Source: Nitrospinota bacterium (lineage in GTDB: Bacteria; UBA8248; JACPRG01). From it: DNA of 11,222 nucleotides. The notes under the pieces were generated by a model, which saw only the letters and a list, made by a program, of their open reading frames with translations, searched no databases and was not told the origin of the DNA. The position numbers were made by a program, and so were the translations under genes. Below, one piece after another: positions 1 to 5,603 of the stretch (positions are counted from its first letter, which is position 1; each line of letters opens with the position of its first letter). The stretch lies in the NCBI GenBank assembly GCA_030740135.1, contig JASLXW010000086.1, positions 1 through 11,222 on the forward strand, given 5' to 3'.

Positions 1-2
1 AC

Positions 3-65
3 CTGACGCCCGCCCAGGACCTGGAAACATTCAAAAAAACGGCCCCCGTGTCTCATATGTCTTGA
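3..65 (+). CDS. C-terminal tail of an unidentified protein (partial)
   Basis: Frame 3 is open from the left edge to TGA at 63-65 and reads as 20 residues ending KKTAPVSHMS. The composition (charged and hydrophobic residues, ordinary codons) fits a protein C-terminus, and the next gene on the same strand begins 120 bases later. I do not recognise the family. The call rests only on frame and composition, and frame 2 is also open here, so it may be wrong. No terminator is obvious between it and the permease. Confidence 0.3.
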   Translation: MTPAQDLETFKKTAPVSHMS

Positions 66-186
66 ACCCATACACGCCTTTGCCAGACCGGAATTCCTGC
101 GGTAAGATTTCGCGGCCCTTTGCCGGATCCATCGACTCGCAATCTACACCATTTCCGACCCACCCCGAAGTACGGGATGCCGCTCG

Positions 187-1071
187 ATGTCCATGTTGGC
201 CGCAAAAGTTTTCTCGACAGTCTTCCCGGTGTTCTTCCTCCTCGGCCTGGGCTGGGTGTTCGGCCGGTTCAGGAAAATCAACCTGGCCACGCTCACCGAG
301 GTCGTCCTGTACGTCGGATCGCCTTGTCTGGCCTTTTCGGCGCTCTCCAAAAGCGTTCTTCCCCCGAAGACCTTCGGCCTGATCTTCCTCGCGGGGTTCG
401 TCATCATCCTGGGCATGTGGGTCCTGGCGGCGGTCTTCCTGAGGTTTTTCCGCGAAGACCTCAAGGGGCTGTATCTGCCCATCATGTTTCCCAACGCGGG
501 CAACATGTCCATGCCCCTGTGCCTGTTCGCCTTCGGACAGGAGGGTCTGGCGCTCGCCGTCATCATCTTCACGGTCAACGTGTTGACCCACTACACCCTG
601 GGCATCGCCATCATCAGCCGCGGATCGGAGAACTCGCGCGAGGCCCTCAAGCTCCCGATGACTTACACCGCCATCGCCGGCCTCGTCGTCTCGATGATGG
701 GTTGGGAGGTCCCCGTGTACATTCACCGTCCGATCGAGATCATGGGCAACGCCGGCATCGGCTTCATGCTCTTCTCGCTCGGATATCGGCTGGTCACTGT
801 TGAGCTCACCGCCTACCGGATCTCCTCGGCGGCGGCGTTTCTCCGCATCGCGGGCGGCTTCTCGCTCGCCTGGGCCGCCACGACACTGTTGGGGATCGAG
901 GGCGTGCCCCGGGGCGCCCTCATCCTGGCCTTCAGCATGCCCTCCGCCGTCATCAACTTTATCTTCGCCCAGAAATTCGACAAAAACCCCGAGCTCGTGG
1001 CGTCGGTGGTGTGGATCTCGACGCTCTTCAGTCTGGTGACGACGCCGGCCGTCTTGACCTTTTTACTGTAG
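187..1071 (+). CDS. AEC-family (auxin efflux carrier type) permease
   Basis: Predicted inner-membrane transporter of the AEC family, whose bacterial members export or exchange small organic acids or similar solutes; the substrate cannot be told from sequence. The 294 residues are slightly short for the family (about 300-320) and almost wholly hydrophobic, with some ten membrane segments, for example about residues 8-26, 36-52, 62-85, 120-142, 158-172, 187-200, 216-236, 243-262 and 270-293. Two half-repeats end in the typical Asn/Pro bundle-crossing motifs: FPNAGNMSMPL at 101-111 and FSMPSAVINFIFA at 249-261. The start at 187 (MSMLAAKVF) gives the full first helix; ATG 193 is an alternative, and neither has a clear Shine-Dalgarno. 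A hairpin follows the stop, so it is probably transcribed separately from gltX. Confidence 0.85.
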   Translation: MSMLAAKVFSTVFPVFFLLGLGWVFGRFRKINLATLTEVVLYVGSPCLAFSALSKSVLPPKTFGLIFLAGFVIILGMWVLAAVFLRFFREDLKGLYLPIMFPNAGNMSMPLCLFAFGQEGLALAVIIFTVNVLTHYTLGIAIISRGSENSREALKLPMTYTAIAGLVVSMMGWEVPVYIHRPIEIMGNAGIGFMLFSLGYRLVTVELTAYRISSAAAFLRIAGGFSLAWAATTLLGIEGVPRGALILAFSMPSAVINFIFAQKFDKNPELVASVVWISTLFSLVTTPAVLTFLL

Positions 1072-1092
1072 GGCGACACATTTACGGGAATT

Positions 1093-1132
1093 TCGCGCCG
1101 CCGACGGGAACATGCGGCGCGAGGAATCTTTT
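1093..1132 (+). terminator. Hairpin between the permease and gltX, possible terminator
   Basis: Arms CGCGCCGC (1094-1101) and GCGGCGCG (1114-1121) pair perfectly, plus one T-A pair outside, around a 12-base loop. Only a weak T-rich stretch (TCTTTTC) follows, so termination efficiency is uncertain. It would separate the permease transcript from gltX or act as an attenuator-like stem upstream of gltX. Confidence 0.45.
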
Positions 1133-1169
1133 CGCCGAAGAAACAACGGCCATTTCCCGTGGAGCAAAA

Positions 1170-1205
1170 ATGAATATTTCCGGCAAGGAGACAGGTCCCA
1201 AGTGA
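1170..1205 (+). CDS. Possible 11-residue leader peptide overlapping the gltX start
   Basis: ATG at 1170 follows a GGAG with five bases of spacing and reads MNISGKETGPK. Its TGA (1203-1205) overlaps the GTG start of gltX (1202) in a GTGA arrangement, the usual geometry of translational coupling. The gltX Shine-Dalgarno AAGGAG (1185-1190) lies inside it and is a rather long 11 bases from the GTG, which would fit help from coupling. There is no run of Glu or Gln codons, so it is not a classic attenuator peptide. It may be coincidental. Confidence 0.25.
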   Translation: MNISGKETGPK

Positions 1206-2623
1206 GCACTGAGATCCGCGTCCGCTTCGCCCCCAGCCCGACGGGGTTCCTCCACATCGGCGGGGTCCGCACGGCGCTGTTCAACTGGTTTTTCGCCCGG
1301 CGTCACGGCGGAACGTTCATCCTCCGCATCGAGGACACCGACCGGGAGCGATCCACCGAAGAATCGATCGGCCAGATCCTGGACGGCCTCGGCTGGCTCG
1401 GCGTGGACTGGGACGAAGGGCCGCACCGCCAATCCGAGCGTCAGGCCATCTATACGAAAAACGCCGAGCGTCTCCTGGCCGGGGGCAAGGCCTACCGGTG
1501 CTACTGCACCCCCGAAGAGCTGGAAGAAATGCGCGAGCGGGCCCGGGCCGAGAAGAGACCCCCGCGGTATGATCGCCGGTGCCGCCGCCGGACGGACGAG
1601 CCGGACCTTCCCCATGTCCTTCGCTTCGCCGCGCCGGAGGAAGGGCAGACCGTCATCCGCGACCTCTTGCGCGGAGACGTAACGTTCGACAACGCCCAGC
1701 TCGACGACATGATCATCGTCCGCAGCGACGGGACGCCCACGTACAACTTCGTCGTCGTCGTCGATGACGTGGACATGCGGATCTCCCACGTCATCCGGGG
1801 GGACGACCACCTGGCCAACACCCCCCGGCAGGCCATGATCTACAAGGGGCTCGGTTGGTCGCTGCCCGAGTTCGCCCACGTCCCGCTGATCCTGGGCCCG
1901 GACAAAAAGCGTCTCAGCAAGCGCCACGGGGCGACATCGGTCCAGGAGTACCGGAGCGACGGATTTCTCCCGGAAGCCCTGATCAACTACCTCGTCCGCC
2001 TGGGATGGTCGCACGGCGACCAGGAGATCTTCTCCCGCGAAGACGTCATCCGGATCTTCGACCTCGGGCCCATCGGGACGTCTTCGGCAATCTTCGATCC
2101 GGACAAGCTCCTCTGGGTGAACTCCCAGCACATGAACCAAATGGACCCGGCCGGACTGGCCCCCCTCCTGAAGCCATATCTTGAAGAGGCGGACGTCGCG
2201 TTCCCCGGGGACCCGGCGGGTGACGCCCGCCTTCACCAAATCATCCACAGTCTTCAGGAGCGTTGTCGGACATTGAAGGAGCTGGCCCGCTCGGTCCGGT
2301 ATTTCTACCGGTCCGATTTCAAGTACGACGAAAAGGCCGCGCGCAAGTTTCTGACGGCCGAAAGCGGGGAGCGTCTCGGGAGGCTTCGGTCCCGCCTCGC
2401 CGAGCTGCCGGACTTCGAAGAGGAGGCCATCCACGGCGTGTTTCAAGGGATCGTCGAGGCCGAGGGGGTCAAGCTCGTCGCCGTCGCCCAACCCGCCCGC
2501 GTCGCCGCGACGGGCGGGACCGTCAGCCCACCCATCACGGAGGTCCTGGCGCTCCTGGGAAAAGACGAAACCCTCGCCCGGCTGGATCGCGCCGTCGCGC
2601 ACGCGCTTCACGCAGAAGATTGA
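1202..2623 (+). CDS. gltX: Glutamyl-tRNA synthetase
   Basis: Class I synthetase that activates glutamate with ATP and loads it on tRNA-Glu (and on tRNA-Gln in organisms using the amidotransferase route); cytosolic and essential. The 473 residues match the bacterial family length. From the GTG start: FAPSPTGFLHIGG at 9-21 carries the HIGH signature as HIGG; IEDTDRERS at 43-51 is the conserved acidic strand; C100, C102, Y123 and C127 form the usual zinc-knuckle pattern; KRLSKRHGA at 236-244 is the KMSKS loop; an all-helical anticodon-binding domain follows. The frame is open back to ATG 1112, but homology begins at the GTG (STEIRVRFAPSP), so 1202 is chosen. Downstream lie tRNA-Gln(CTG) and tRNA-Glu(CTC), both potential substrates. 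Whether it is discriminating cannot be decided by eye. Confidence 0.96.
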   Translation: MSTEIRVRFAPSPTGFLHIGGVRTALFNWFFARRHGGTFILRIEDTDRERSTEESIGQILDGLGWLGVDWDEGPHRQSERQAIYTKNAERLLAGGKAYRCYCTPEELEEMRERARAEKRPPRYDRRCRRRTDEPDLPHVLRFAAPEEGQTVIRDLLRGDVTFDNAQLDDMIIVRSDGTPTYNFVVVVDDVDMRISHVIRGDDHLANTPRQAMIYKGLGWSLPEFAHVPLILGPDKKRLSKRHGATSVQEYRSDGFLPEALINYLVRLGWSHGDQEIFSREDVIRIFDLGPIGTSSAIFDPDKLLWVNSQHMNQMDPAGLAPLLKPYLEEADVAFPGDPAGDARLHQIIHSLQERCRTLKELARSVRYFYRSDFKYDEKAARKFLTAESGERLGRLRSRLAELPDFEEEAIHGVFQGIVEAEGVKLVAVAQPARVAATGGTVSPPITEVLALLGKDETLARLDRAVAHALHAED

Positions 2624-2632
2624 CAAGAGAAA

Positions 2633-2671
2633 ACCGGGCCTTCTTCCGAAAGAACTGTTGACCGGCCCGGT
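2633..2671 (+). other. Perfect 8-bp stem just after gltX
   Basis: ACCGGGCC (2633-2640) and GGCCCGGT (2664-2671) are exact reverse complements around a 23-base loop, nine bases after the gltX stop. No T run follows, so it is not a canonical intrinsic terminator. The -35 hexamer of the tRNA promoter ends in the loop and the right arm fills the promoter spacer, so stem and promoter overlap. Confidence 0.4.
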
Positions 2672-2686
2672 CGGGAACGTTAGATT
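2658..2686 (+). promoter_or_regulatory. Sigma70-type promoter of the tRNA-Gln/tRNA-Glu pair
   Basis: TTGACC (2658-2663, five of six consensus bases) and TAGATT (2681-2686, four of six) are separated by exactly 17 bases. The expected start site, near 2693, is about ten bases before mature tRNA-Gln. This would let the tRNAs be expressed independently of gltX. Confidence 0.5.
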
Positions 2687-2703
2687 TAATGGACATTTTC
2701 GGC

Positions 2704-2777
2704 TGGGGAGTGGTCCAGCGGCAAGACGTCTGACTCTGGATCAGAAAACCAAGGTTCGAATCCTTGCTCCCCAGCCA
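2704..2777 (+). tRNA. tRNA-Gln (anticodon CTG)
   Basis: A complete cloverleaf can be drawn. Acceptor TGGGGAG (2704-2710) pairs with CTCCCCA (2767-2773), with discriminator G2774 and encoded CCA (2775-2777). Anticodon stem TCTGA/TCAGA (2729-2733, 2741-2745) holds the loop CTCTGGA with anticodon CTG at 2736-2738, reading CAG. The T arm contains TTCGAAT. The U1-A72 end pair and G73 are typical of bacterial tRNA-Gln. It is followed 24 bases later by tRNA-Glu in the same transcript. Confidence 0.95.
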
Positions 2778-2801
2778 GATTTCATCCTACCCCTCCGCCG
2801 C

Positions 2802-2876
2802 GGCCCCATCGTCTAGCGGTTAGGACGCTGCCCTCTCAAGGCAGAAACACGGGTTCGATTCCCGTTGGGGCTACCA
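2802..2876 (+). tRNA. tRNA-Glu (anticodon CTC), integration target
   Basis: Acceptor GGCCCCA (2802-2808) pairs with TGGGGCT (2866-2872, one G-U), then discriminator A2873 and encoded CCA (2874-2876). Anticodon stem CTGCC/GGCAG (2828-2832, 2840-2844) holds CTCTCAA with anticodon CTC at 2835-2837, reading GAG. The D arm starts CGTCTAGCGGTTAGGAC, typical of tRNA-Glu. The gene is intact although an integrase lies directly downstream, as when an element restores the 3' end of its target tRNA. No second copy of the 3' end was found in the window. Confidence 0.96.
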
Positions 2877-2883
2877 AGCAAAA

Positions 2884-3933
2884 TCAAAGGGTTACGGCGG
2901 AAGCCGTGGCCCTTTCTTTTTGTCTGGTGTCCATAGAGGTGTCCAGTCGATTGATTGCGGCCCTCTTGTGGTCGGGGGCAAGGTGGGCGTACCGGAGGGT
3001 CATTTCAAACCTCTTGTGGCCCAGGAATTCCTTGACCGTCATGAGGTCCACACCCGCCATAACGAGATGAGAAGCGAATGTATGCCGGAGGTCATGAAAC
3101 ACAAAGCCCTCGATCCCCGCTTCGTCCAGGGCCTTTAGAAATCGCCTCCTGATGTTCACCAACTCCTTCCCCAACTTGCCGGGAAATACGTAAAGCGAAT
3201 CCAGCCGACGGGGTATGCGCCTCAAGGTCTCCCGAAGTGTGTCACTCATGGGAATCTCCCGCCGCTCCCCGCCCTTTGTGTCCACAACCCGGATGACCCC
3301 ATTTGGAAAATCCAGGTCATCCCATTGGAGAGAGAACAGTTCGCCCCGTCTGAGACCGGCATGGAGGGCCGTCACCAGGATGGGCCTCAACACGCCGTCG
3401 GCAACCGATAGCAGCCGGTCAATCTCCTCCAGAGAGAGGAAACGCAACCTCCGGTTCTGCACCCTCAGTCGCCGAAAATGTTCGACAGGGTTGGAAGTCG
3501 CCATTGCCCATTCCTTGGCTTTGACGAACATGTGCCGGAGGATTCCGATTTCCCGGTTGACCGATGCGGGCTGTAGACCGGCAGACCGCTTTTCCACATA
3601 GGTGTCCACCATCCGGGGAGTGATTTCACTGACTTGTTTCGGCCCAAACTCTTTTCGAAAGGTCTCCACTCGATACATGGTGGACTCAAAACCCCGGTGG
3701 TGGGTTTTCGCCCAACCCAGGTATTGATCGGCCAGTTCATTGAACGTGCACCGGGGAACCTTTCGCTTGTCCAGATACTTCCCCTCGGCAATTTCCACCC
3801 TCCGCTTTGAAAGGGTGTCTGCGGCCACCTTCTTCATGGCCTTGGTGAGCGGCCCGCCAATGCGTTCCCGCTTCCTCCGGCCTTCCACGTAATAGTCGAT
3901 CCACCACGCCTCATCCCTTGTGAATACCGCCAT
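2884..3933 (-). CDS. Tyrosine recombinase (site-specific integrase), complete
   Basis: Catalyses integration and excision of the element at tRNA-Glu. In 349 residues the typical architecture is seen: N-terminal arm-binding region (about 1-60), SAM-like core-binding domain (about 62-150, TFNELADQYLGWAK), and catalytic domain (about 165-325). All active-site residues are present: R195 (GLRRGEL), K220 (DTKGGERR), H280 and R283 (HDLRHTFASHL), H306 (LGHKRF) and nucleophile Y315 (LRYAHLAP). It should be functional. The ATG at 3933 has a good GAGGAG seven bases upstream, inside the 3' end of the xre gene, with only three bases between xre stop and int start, so the two form an operon. The stop is eight bases from the tRNA-Glu CCA, in convergent orientation, the standard att arrangement. 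The C-terminal codons also carry the terminator and a 12-bp-period direct repeat. Confidence 0.95.
   Translation of the reverse strand: MAVFTRDEAWWIDYYVEGRRKRERIGGPLTKAMKKVAADTLSKRRVEIAEGKYLDKRKVPRCTFNELADQYLGWAKTHHRGFESTMYRVETFRKEFGPKQVSEITPRMVDTYVEKRSAGLQPASVNREIGILRHMFVKAKEWAMATSNPVEHFRRLRVQNRRLRFLSLEEIDRLLSVADGVLRPILVTALHAGLRRGELFSLQWDDLDFPNGVIRVVDTKGGERREIPMSDTLRETLRRIPRRLDSLYVFPGKLGKELVNIRRRFLKALDEAGIEGFVFHDLRHTFASHLVMAGVDLMTVKEFLGHKRFEMTLRYAHLAPDHKRAAINRLDTSMDTRQKERATASAVTL
2886..2921 (+). terminator. Intrinsic terminator of the tRNA operon, embedded in the int 3' end
   Basis: AAAGGG-TT-ACGGC (2886-2898) pairs with GCCGT-GG-CCCTTT (2903-2915) through 13 positions including two T-G wobbles, closed by a GGAA tetraloop and followed by C and five Ts (2916-2921). 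This is a strong rho-independent terminator beginning ten bases after tRNA-Glu. It lies inside the last codons of the convergent integrase and may also act, less strongly, on int transcripts from the other strand. Confidence 0.8.
2926..2944. repeat. Direct repeat GGTGTCC x2, 12-bp period, in the int 3' end
   Basis: GGTGTCC occurs at 2926-2932 and 2938-2944, about 50 bases inside the element from the tRNA-Glu end. A near-identical pair (GGTGTCT x2, same period, same orientation) lies at 5011-5029. Direct repeats of this size near an attachment site are typical of integrase arm-type binding sites. The alternative is that both reflect the coding sequence for the int C-terminal residues LDTSMDT. 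Confidence 0.45.
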
Positions 3934-3936
3934 GAC

Positions 3937-4182
3937 TTATCTCCTCTGTCCCTGACGCGTTTTCCGCCCCTTGGCGGGCCTTTTCCCCGGGTCCGGCAGT
4001 AAGTCCCTCGGGTCCATGTCCAGGGCCTCTGCAAACCTGTAAATGACGCCCAGCGTCGGGTTGCCGGGATACACCTCCAGGCGGGCGACCGTTGCGTACC
4101 CGACCCCGCTCCTGTCGGCGAGTTCCCATTGGGTCAACCCCCGCCTTTTCCGCCACTCCTTGAGCTTTATCCGAATCTCCAT
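3937..4182 (-). CDS. Xre/Cro-family transcriptional regulator
   Basis: A small DNA-binding protein (81 residues) with one helix-turn-helix of the Cro/C1 type over about residues 5-60. GLTQWELADRSGVGYATVAR (15-34) holds the two key helices, followed by the usual FAEALDMDPRDLL. The C-terminal tail GKRPAKGRKTRQGQRR is strongly basic. It is the first gene of a two-gene operon with int, so it most likely controls int expression and its own. Its promoter overlaps an imperfect palindrome fitting an autoregulatory operator. It could also double as an excisionase-like factor, but nothing in the sequence shows that. Confidence 0.85.
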   Translation of the reverse strand: MEIRIKLKEWRKRRGLTQWELADRSGVGYATVARLEVYPGNPTLGVIYRFAEALDMDPRDLLPDPGKRPAKGRKTRQGQRR

Positions 4183-4188
4183 GCTCTT

Positions 4189-4217
4189 AATCTATCATAT
4201 ACAATAGAGTTTGTCAA
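4189..4217 (-). promoter_or_regulatory. Promoter and probable operator of xre-int
   Basis: On the minus strand TTGACA (4212-4217, full consensus) is 17 bases from TAGATT (4189-4194). The -10 ends six bases before the ATG at 4182, so transcription should begin at or next to the start codon, giving a leaderless or nearly leaderless mRNA. An imperfect 16-bp palindrome, CTAT-N8-ATAG with a TA/TA centre (4192-4207, six of eight pairs), overlaps the -10 and spacer, where an Xre protein would block polymerase. Confidence 0.6.
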
Positions 4218-4244
4218 GGGAAAATCACACACCCCGCTTAAATT

Positions 4245-4838
4245 TTCAGGGGTTTAGCACAACCCGTCTATTCCCACATTTCCCATTTGCATCATAGAAT
4301 TCGACAGACCGAAGGGTGCTGTCCCTTGTAAAATCAGCGTGTTGGTCTCCCTCTGCTCCTGCTGCGGGGGCACCCAATGGGTGAAGCGAAAAAGACGGCA
4401 TTGAGGGTCCTTTTTGACCGTTGGCTGAGGCTTGAGTTCCATGGAAGCCGATTCACTTCGGATGCGGGCTTGCTGGCCTGCCGGGAGGGCTCAAGCACTG
4501 GTCTCCGCGCAGCTTCCAGGTGAAGCTGATAAAAACGGACGGACGGATCGTGCTGCCTGCCCGGTAGATCATCTTCCAGATGGTCGAGATGGCAGTCTCG
4601 CGCCAACTGTTCGGGGCTATTCTTGAGCGAATCCGACGGTTGTGGTTGCCGCCTCCGGTGCCGGACACCGGATAACGGAGCCGATGGCCCGGAAGCTTGG
4701 TGACGTGGTGGAGACGGGGGATCAGTCTGTGCCGATCTCCTGTGAGCGTGCCGGCAGAGCTTGGTTTGCAAGGGATTGCGGCTTTAAGACGGCCATAGCC
4801 CCTCGATTGAGCGGAGGGGGTAGCAAAGATCCCCTGAA
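4245..4838 (+). mobile_element. Internally deleted IS1380-type insertion sequence
   Basis: An 8-bp inverted repeat, TTCAGGGG (4245-4252) and CCCCTGAA (4831-4838), brackets the transposase remnant; similarity continues weakly inwards (GC...ACCC). The size of about 594 bp compares with roughly 1.5-1.7 kb for complete family members. The ends are inferred from this short repeat only. Beyond the pseudogene (4676-4830) I see no ORF or hairpin of note. The right end touches the ~83-bp dispersed repeat starting at 4835. Confidence 0.5.
4377..4675 (+). pseudogene. IS1380-family DDE transposase, N- and C-terminal pieces only
   Basis: ATG 4377 starts MGEAKKTALRVLFDRW, followed by LRLEFHGSRFTSDAGLLACR, the characteristic N-terminus of IS1380-family transposases. 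The homology stops near 4490 and resumes in another frame with SPRSFQVKLIKTDGRIVLPA, then (after an in-frame TAG at 4565-4567) IIFQMVEMAVSRQLFGAILE and RIRRLWLPPP, the characteristic C-terminus, ending at TAA 4673-4675. Some 300 or more residues including the catalytic DDE core are missing. Three lesions (large deletion, frame change, nonsense codon) make it inactive. Family assignment rests on remembered motif patterns. Confidence 0.75.
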
Positions 4839-4917
4839 TGTGTGGTAAATTGGGATACTTTCATGTCACACGAGGACCGCAGGATGTCTAAAGGTGGTCA
4901 TCTGGGAAATCCCGGTT
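4835..4917 (+). repeat. Dispersed ~83-bp repeat, left copy
   Basis: This stretch aligns with 9841-9923 over its whole length in the same orientation, with one 1-base gap pair. Shared blocks are TGAAT, GTGGTAAA, TGGG, ATGTCA, GCAGGAT, GGTCAT/AGTCAT and GGGAAATCCCGGTT. Similarity falls off sharply after CCCGGTT. No ORF is evident. It may be a terminal segment of a mobile element or an intergenic repeat family. Confidence 0.7.
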
Positions 4918-5008
4918 ATACGTGAATCCATGATATGGATCGCCGTATCGCCTGGGGGGTCCCCCCCGGCCTCGAAGGGCGAATAGGGGACCCGTTGACG
5001 TGAGAGAT

Positions 5009-5029
5009 CAGGTGTCTATTCAGGTGTCT
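5009..5029. repeat. Direct repeat CAGGTGTCT x2, 12-bp period
   Basis: CAGGTGTCT at 5009-5017 and 5021-5029. An 18-base stretch covering both units matches that at the int 3' end (2926-2944) at about 15 positions, with the same period and orientation. Read on the minus strand it gives GACACCT..AT.GACACC as in int, but here both units run into stop codons, so it is not coding now. It is either an arm-type integrase site from the far end of the element or a shred of a second related int gene. Confidence 0.4.
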
Positions 5030-5147
5030 TCTGAGGGTGCATAAACCCACTCACAGGCACACAACCAGCCCAAAGGGGTTTCGGCAGGAATCCAACAACG
5101 ACGGGGATTTTCGGGGATTGGCTTAAGAATCCAGGAGGGCCTCTGAC

Positions 5148-5188
5148 GGATTTTGAGTCCCCTGCGTCTCCCATTCCGCCACTCCGGC
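5148..5188 (-). pseudogene. 5' fragment of tRNA-Leu (anticodon CAA)
   Basis: On the minus strand, GCCGGAG (5182-5188), then TG, the D arm GCGGAATGGGAGACGC, the anticodon stem GGGGA, the loop CTCAAAA (anticodon CAA at 5153-5155) and TCC (5148-5150) match bacterial tRNA-Leu from position 1 to the 3' side of the anticodon stem. Beyond 5148 the expected long variable arm, T arm and acceptor 3' strand are absent. One base appears missing in the D loop. It cannot make a functional tRNA; it is a scar of integration or deletion inside a tRNA gene. Confidence 0.75.
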
Positions 5189-5311
5189 ACACAGCCTGAA
5201 ATTCGGGAGATCTGCCCATAACCACTTGGTAAATCTACTTCTTGAGGCTCTGGGGTTCAAGCATAAGAGAGTAAGCGTGGTTAACCGGGGTTAAGGAAAA
5301 TTGAACAACGA

Positions 5312-5333
5312 ACACGCACAGTTACACGCACAG
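5312..5333. repeat. Direct repeat ACACGCACAG x2, 12-bp period
   Basis: ACACGCACAG is repeated exactly at 5312-5321 and 5324-5333, separated by TT. The 12-bp period equals that of the GGTGTCY pairs at 2926 and 5011, though the sequence differs. It lies just inside the right arm of the inverted repeat starting at 5340. A protein-binding site is possible; function unknown. Confidence 0.45.
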
Positions 5334-5446
5334 CAAATTCGGGTCCCCTATTTTCCCTCAAGCGAATGGGCGGGTCCCCCCGCGTCGTCGCTGATCATAT
5401 ATATCCATGCCGCGCTATCTTTGCACCGGCAAAGAAAGGGTCCCCT

Positions 5447-5588
5447 GTTTTGAAACGTGGCGTTTTGTTGGGTCCTCCCTTTAGTACGCATGTTGACCAT
5501 TAAACAAGTATCTACGGGGGCTGGGCGTTTTGAAACCGAGGGTTGGATAGGCCGGGTCGTGTGATGCGATTTTGCCGCACTAAACAAG
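5447..5588. repeat. Two word pairs at identical 80-bp offset upstream of the HTH gene
   Basis: GTTTTGAAAC occurs at 5447-5456 and 5527-5536, and TAAACAAG at 5501-5508 and 5581-5588; both pairs are exactly 80 bases apart, while the sequence between is only weakly similar. This suggests an old tandem duplication of about 80 bp, with conserved words preserved. GTTT-TG-AAAC is itself a short palindrome. The last TAAACAAG is 15 bases before the HTH start codon, so these could be operator sites. Nothing else was found in 5386-5603. Confidence 0.4.
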
Positions 5589-5603
5589 CAGAGGGGGGAA
5601 AAA

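Larger units (their letters stand above)
4951..5385. mobile_element. MITE-like pair of inverted repeats around ~345 bp
   Basis: The left arm (4951-4994) carries GGGGGGTCC and AATAGGGGACCCG; the right arm (5340-5385) carries the reverse complement CGGGTCCCCTATT and then GGGTCCCCCC. CGGGTCCCCTATT matches exactly for 13 bases and extends to 17 of 19. The interior has no convincing ORF but contains direct repeats and a tRNA-Leu fragment. GGGTCCCCTRTTTT-type sequences often flank REP-associated Y1 transposase (RAYT/IS200-like) genes; this may be such an element after loss of its gene. A further AGGGTCCCCTGTTTT lies at 5437-5451. Confidence 0.45.

Noticed and set aside
31..726. 231-codon minus-strand frame over the permease
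   Set aside because: Hydrophilic, repetitive Asp/Glu/Arg composition without any motif, opposite a clear AEC transporter.
1082..2626. A 514-codon open frame on the minus strand
   Set aside because: It is the exact antisense of gltX, which has all synthetase motifs; the long frame is a by-product of high GC content.
4251..4771. Minus-strand ORFs over the IS remnant
   Set aside because: The plus strand carries recognisable IS1380 transposase pieces; the opposite frames have no motif.
5148..5188. Group I intron interrupting tRNA-Leu
   Set aside because: Such introns insert within or beside the anticodon; here the anticodon loop is whole and the break is in the 3' stem, and no 3' exon of tRNA-Leu is found downstream.
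5016..5225. 69-codon minus-strand ORF
   Set aside because: It runs straight through the tRNA-Leu fragment and has no recognisable motif.
5009..5333. CRISPR array or iteron origin from the clustered direct repeats
   Set aside because: Each repeat has only two units, of different sequence, with 2-5-base spacers; there is no cas or rep gene.
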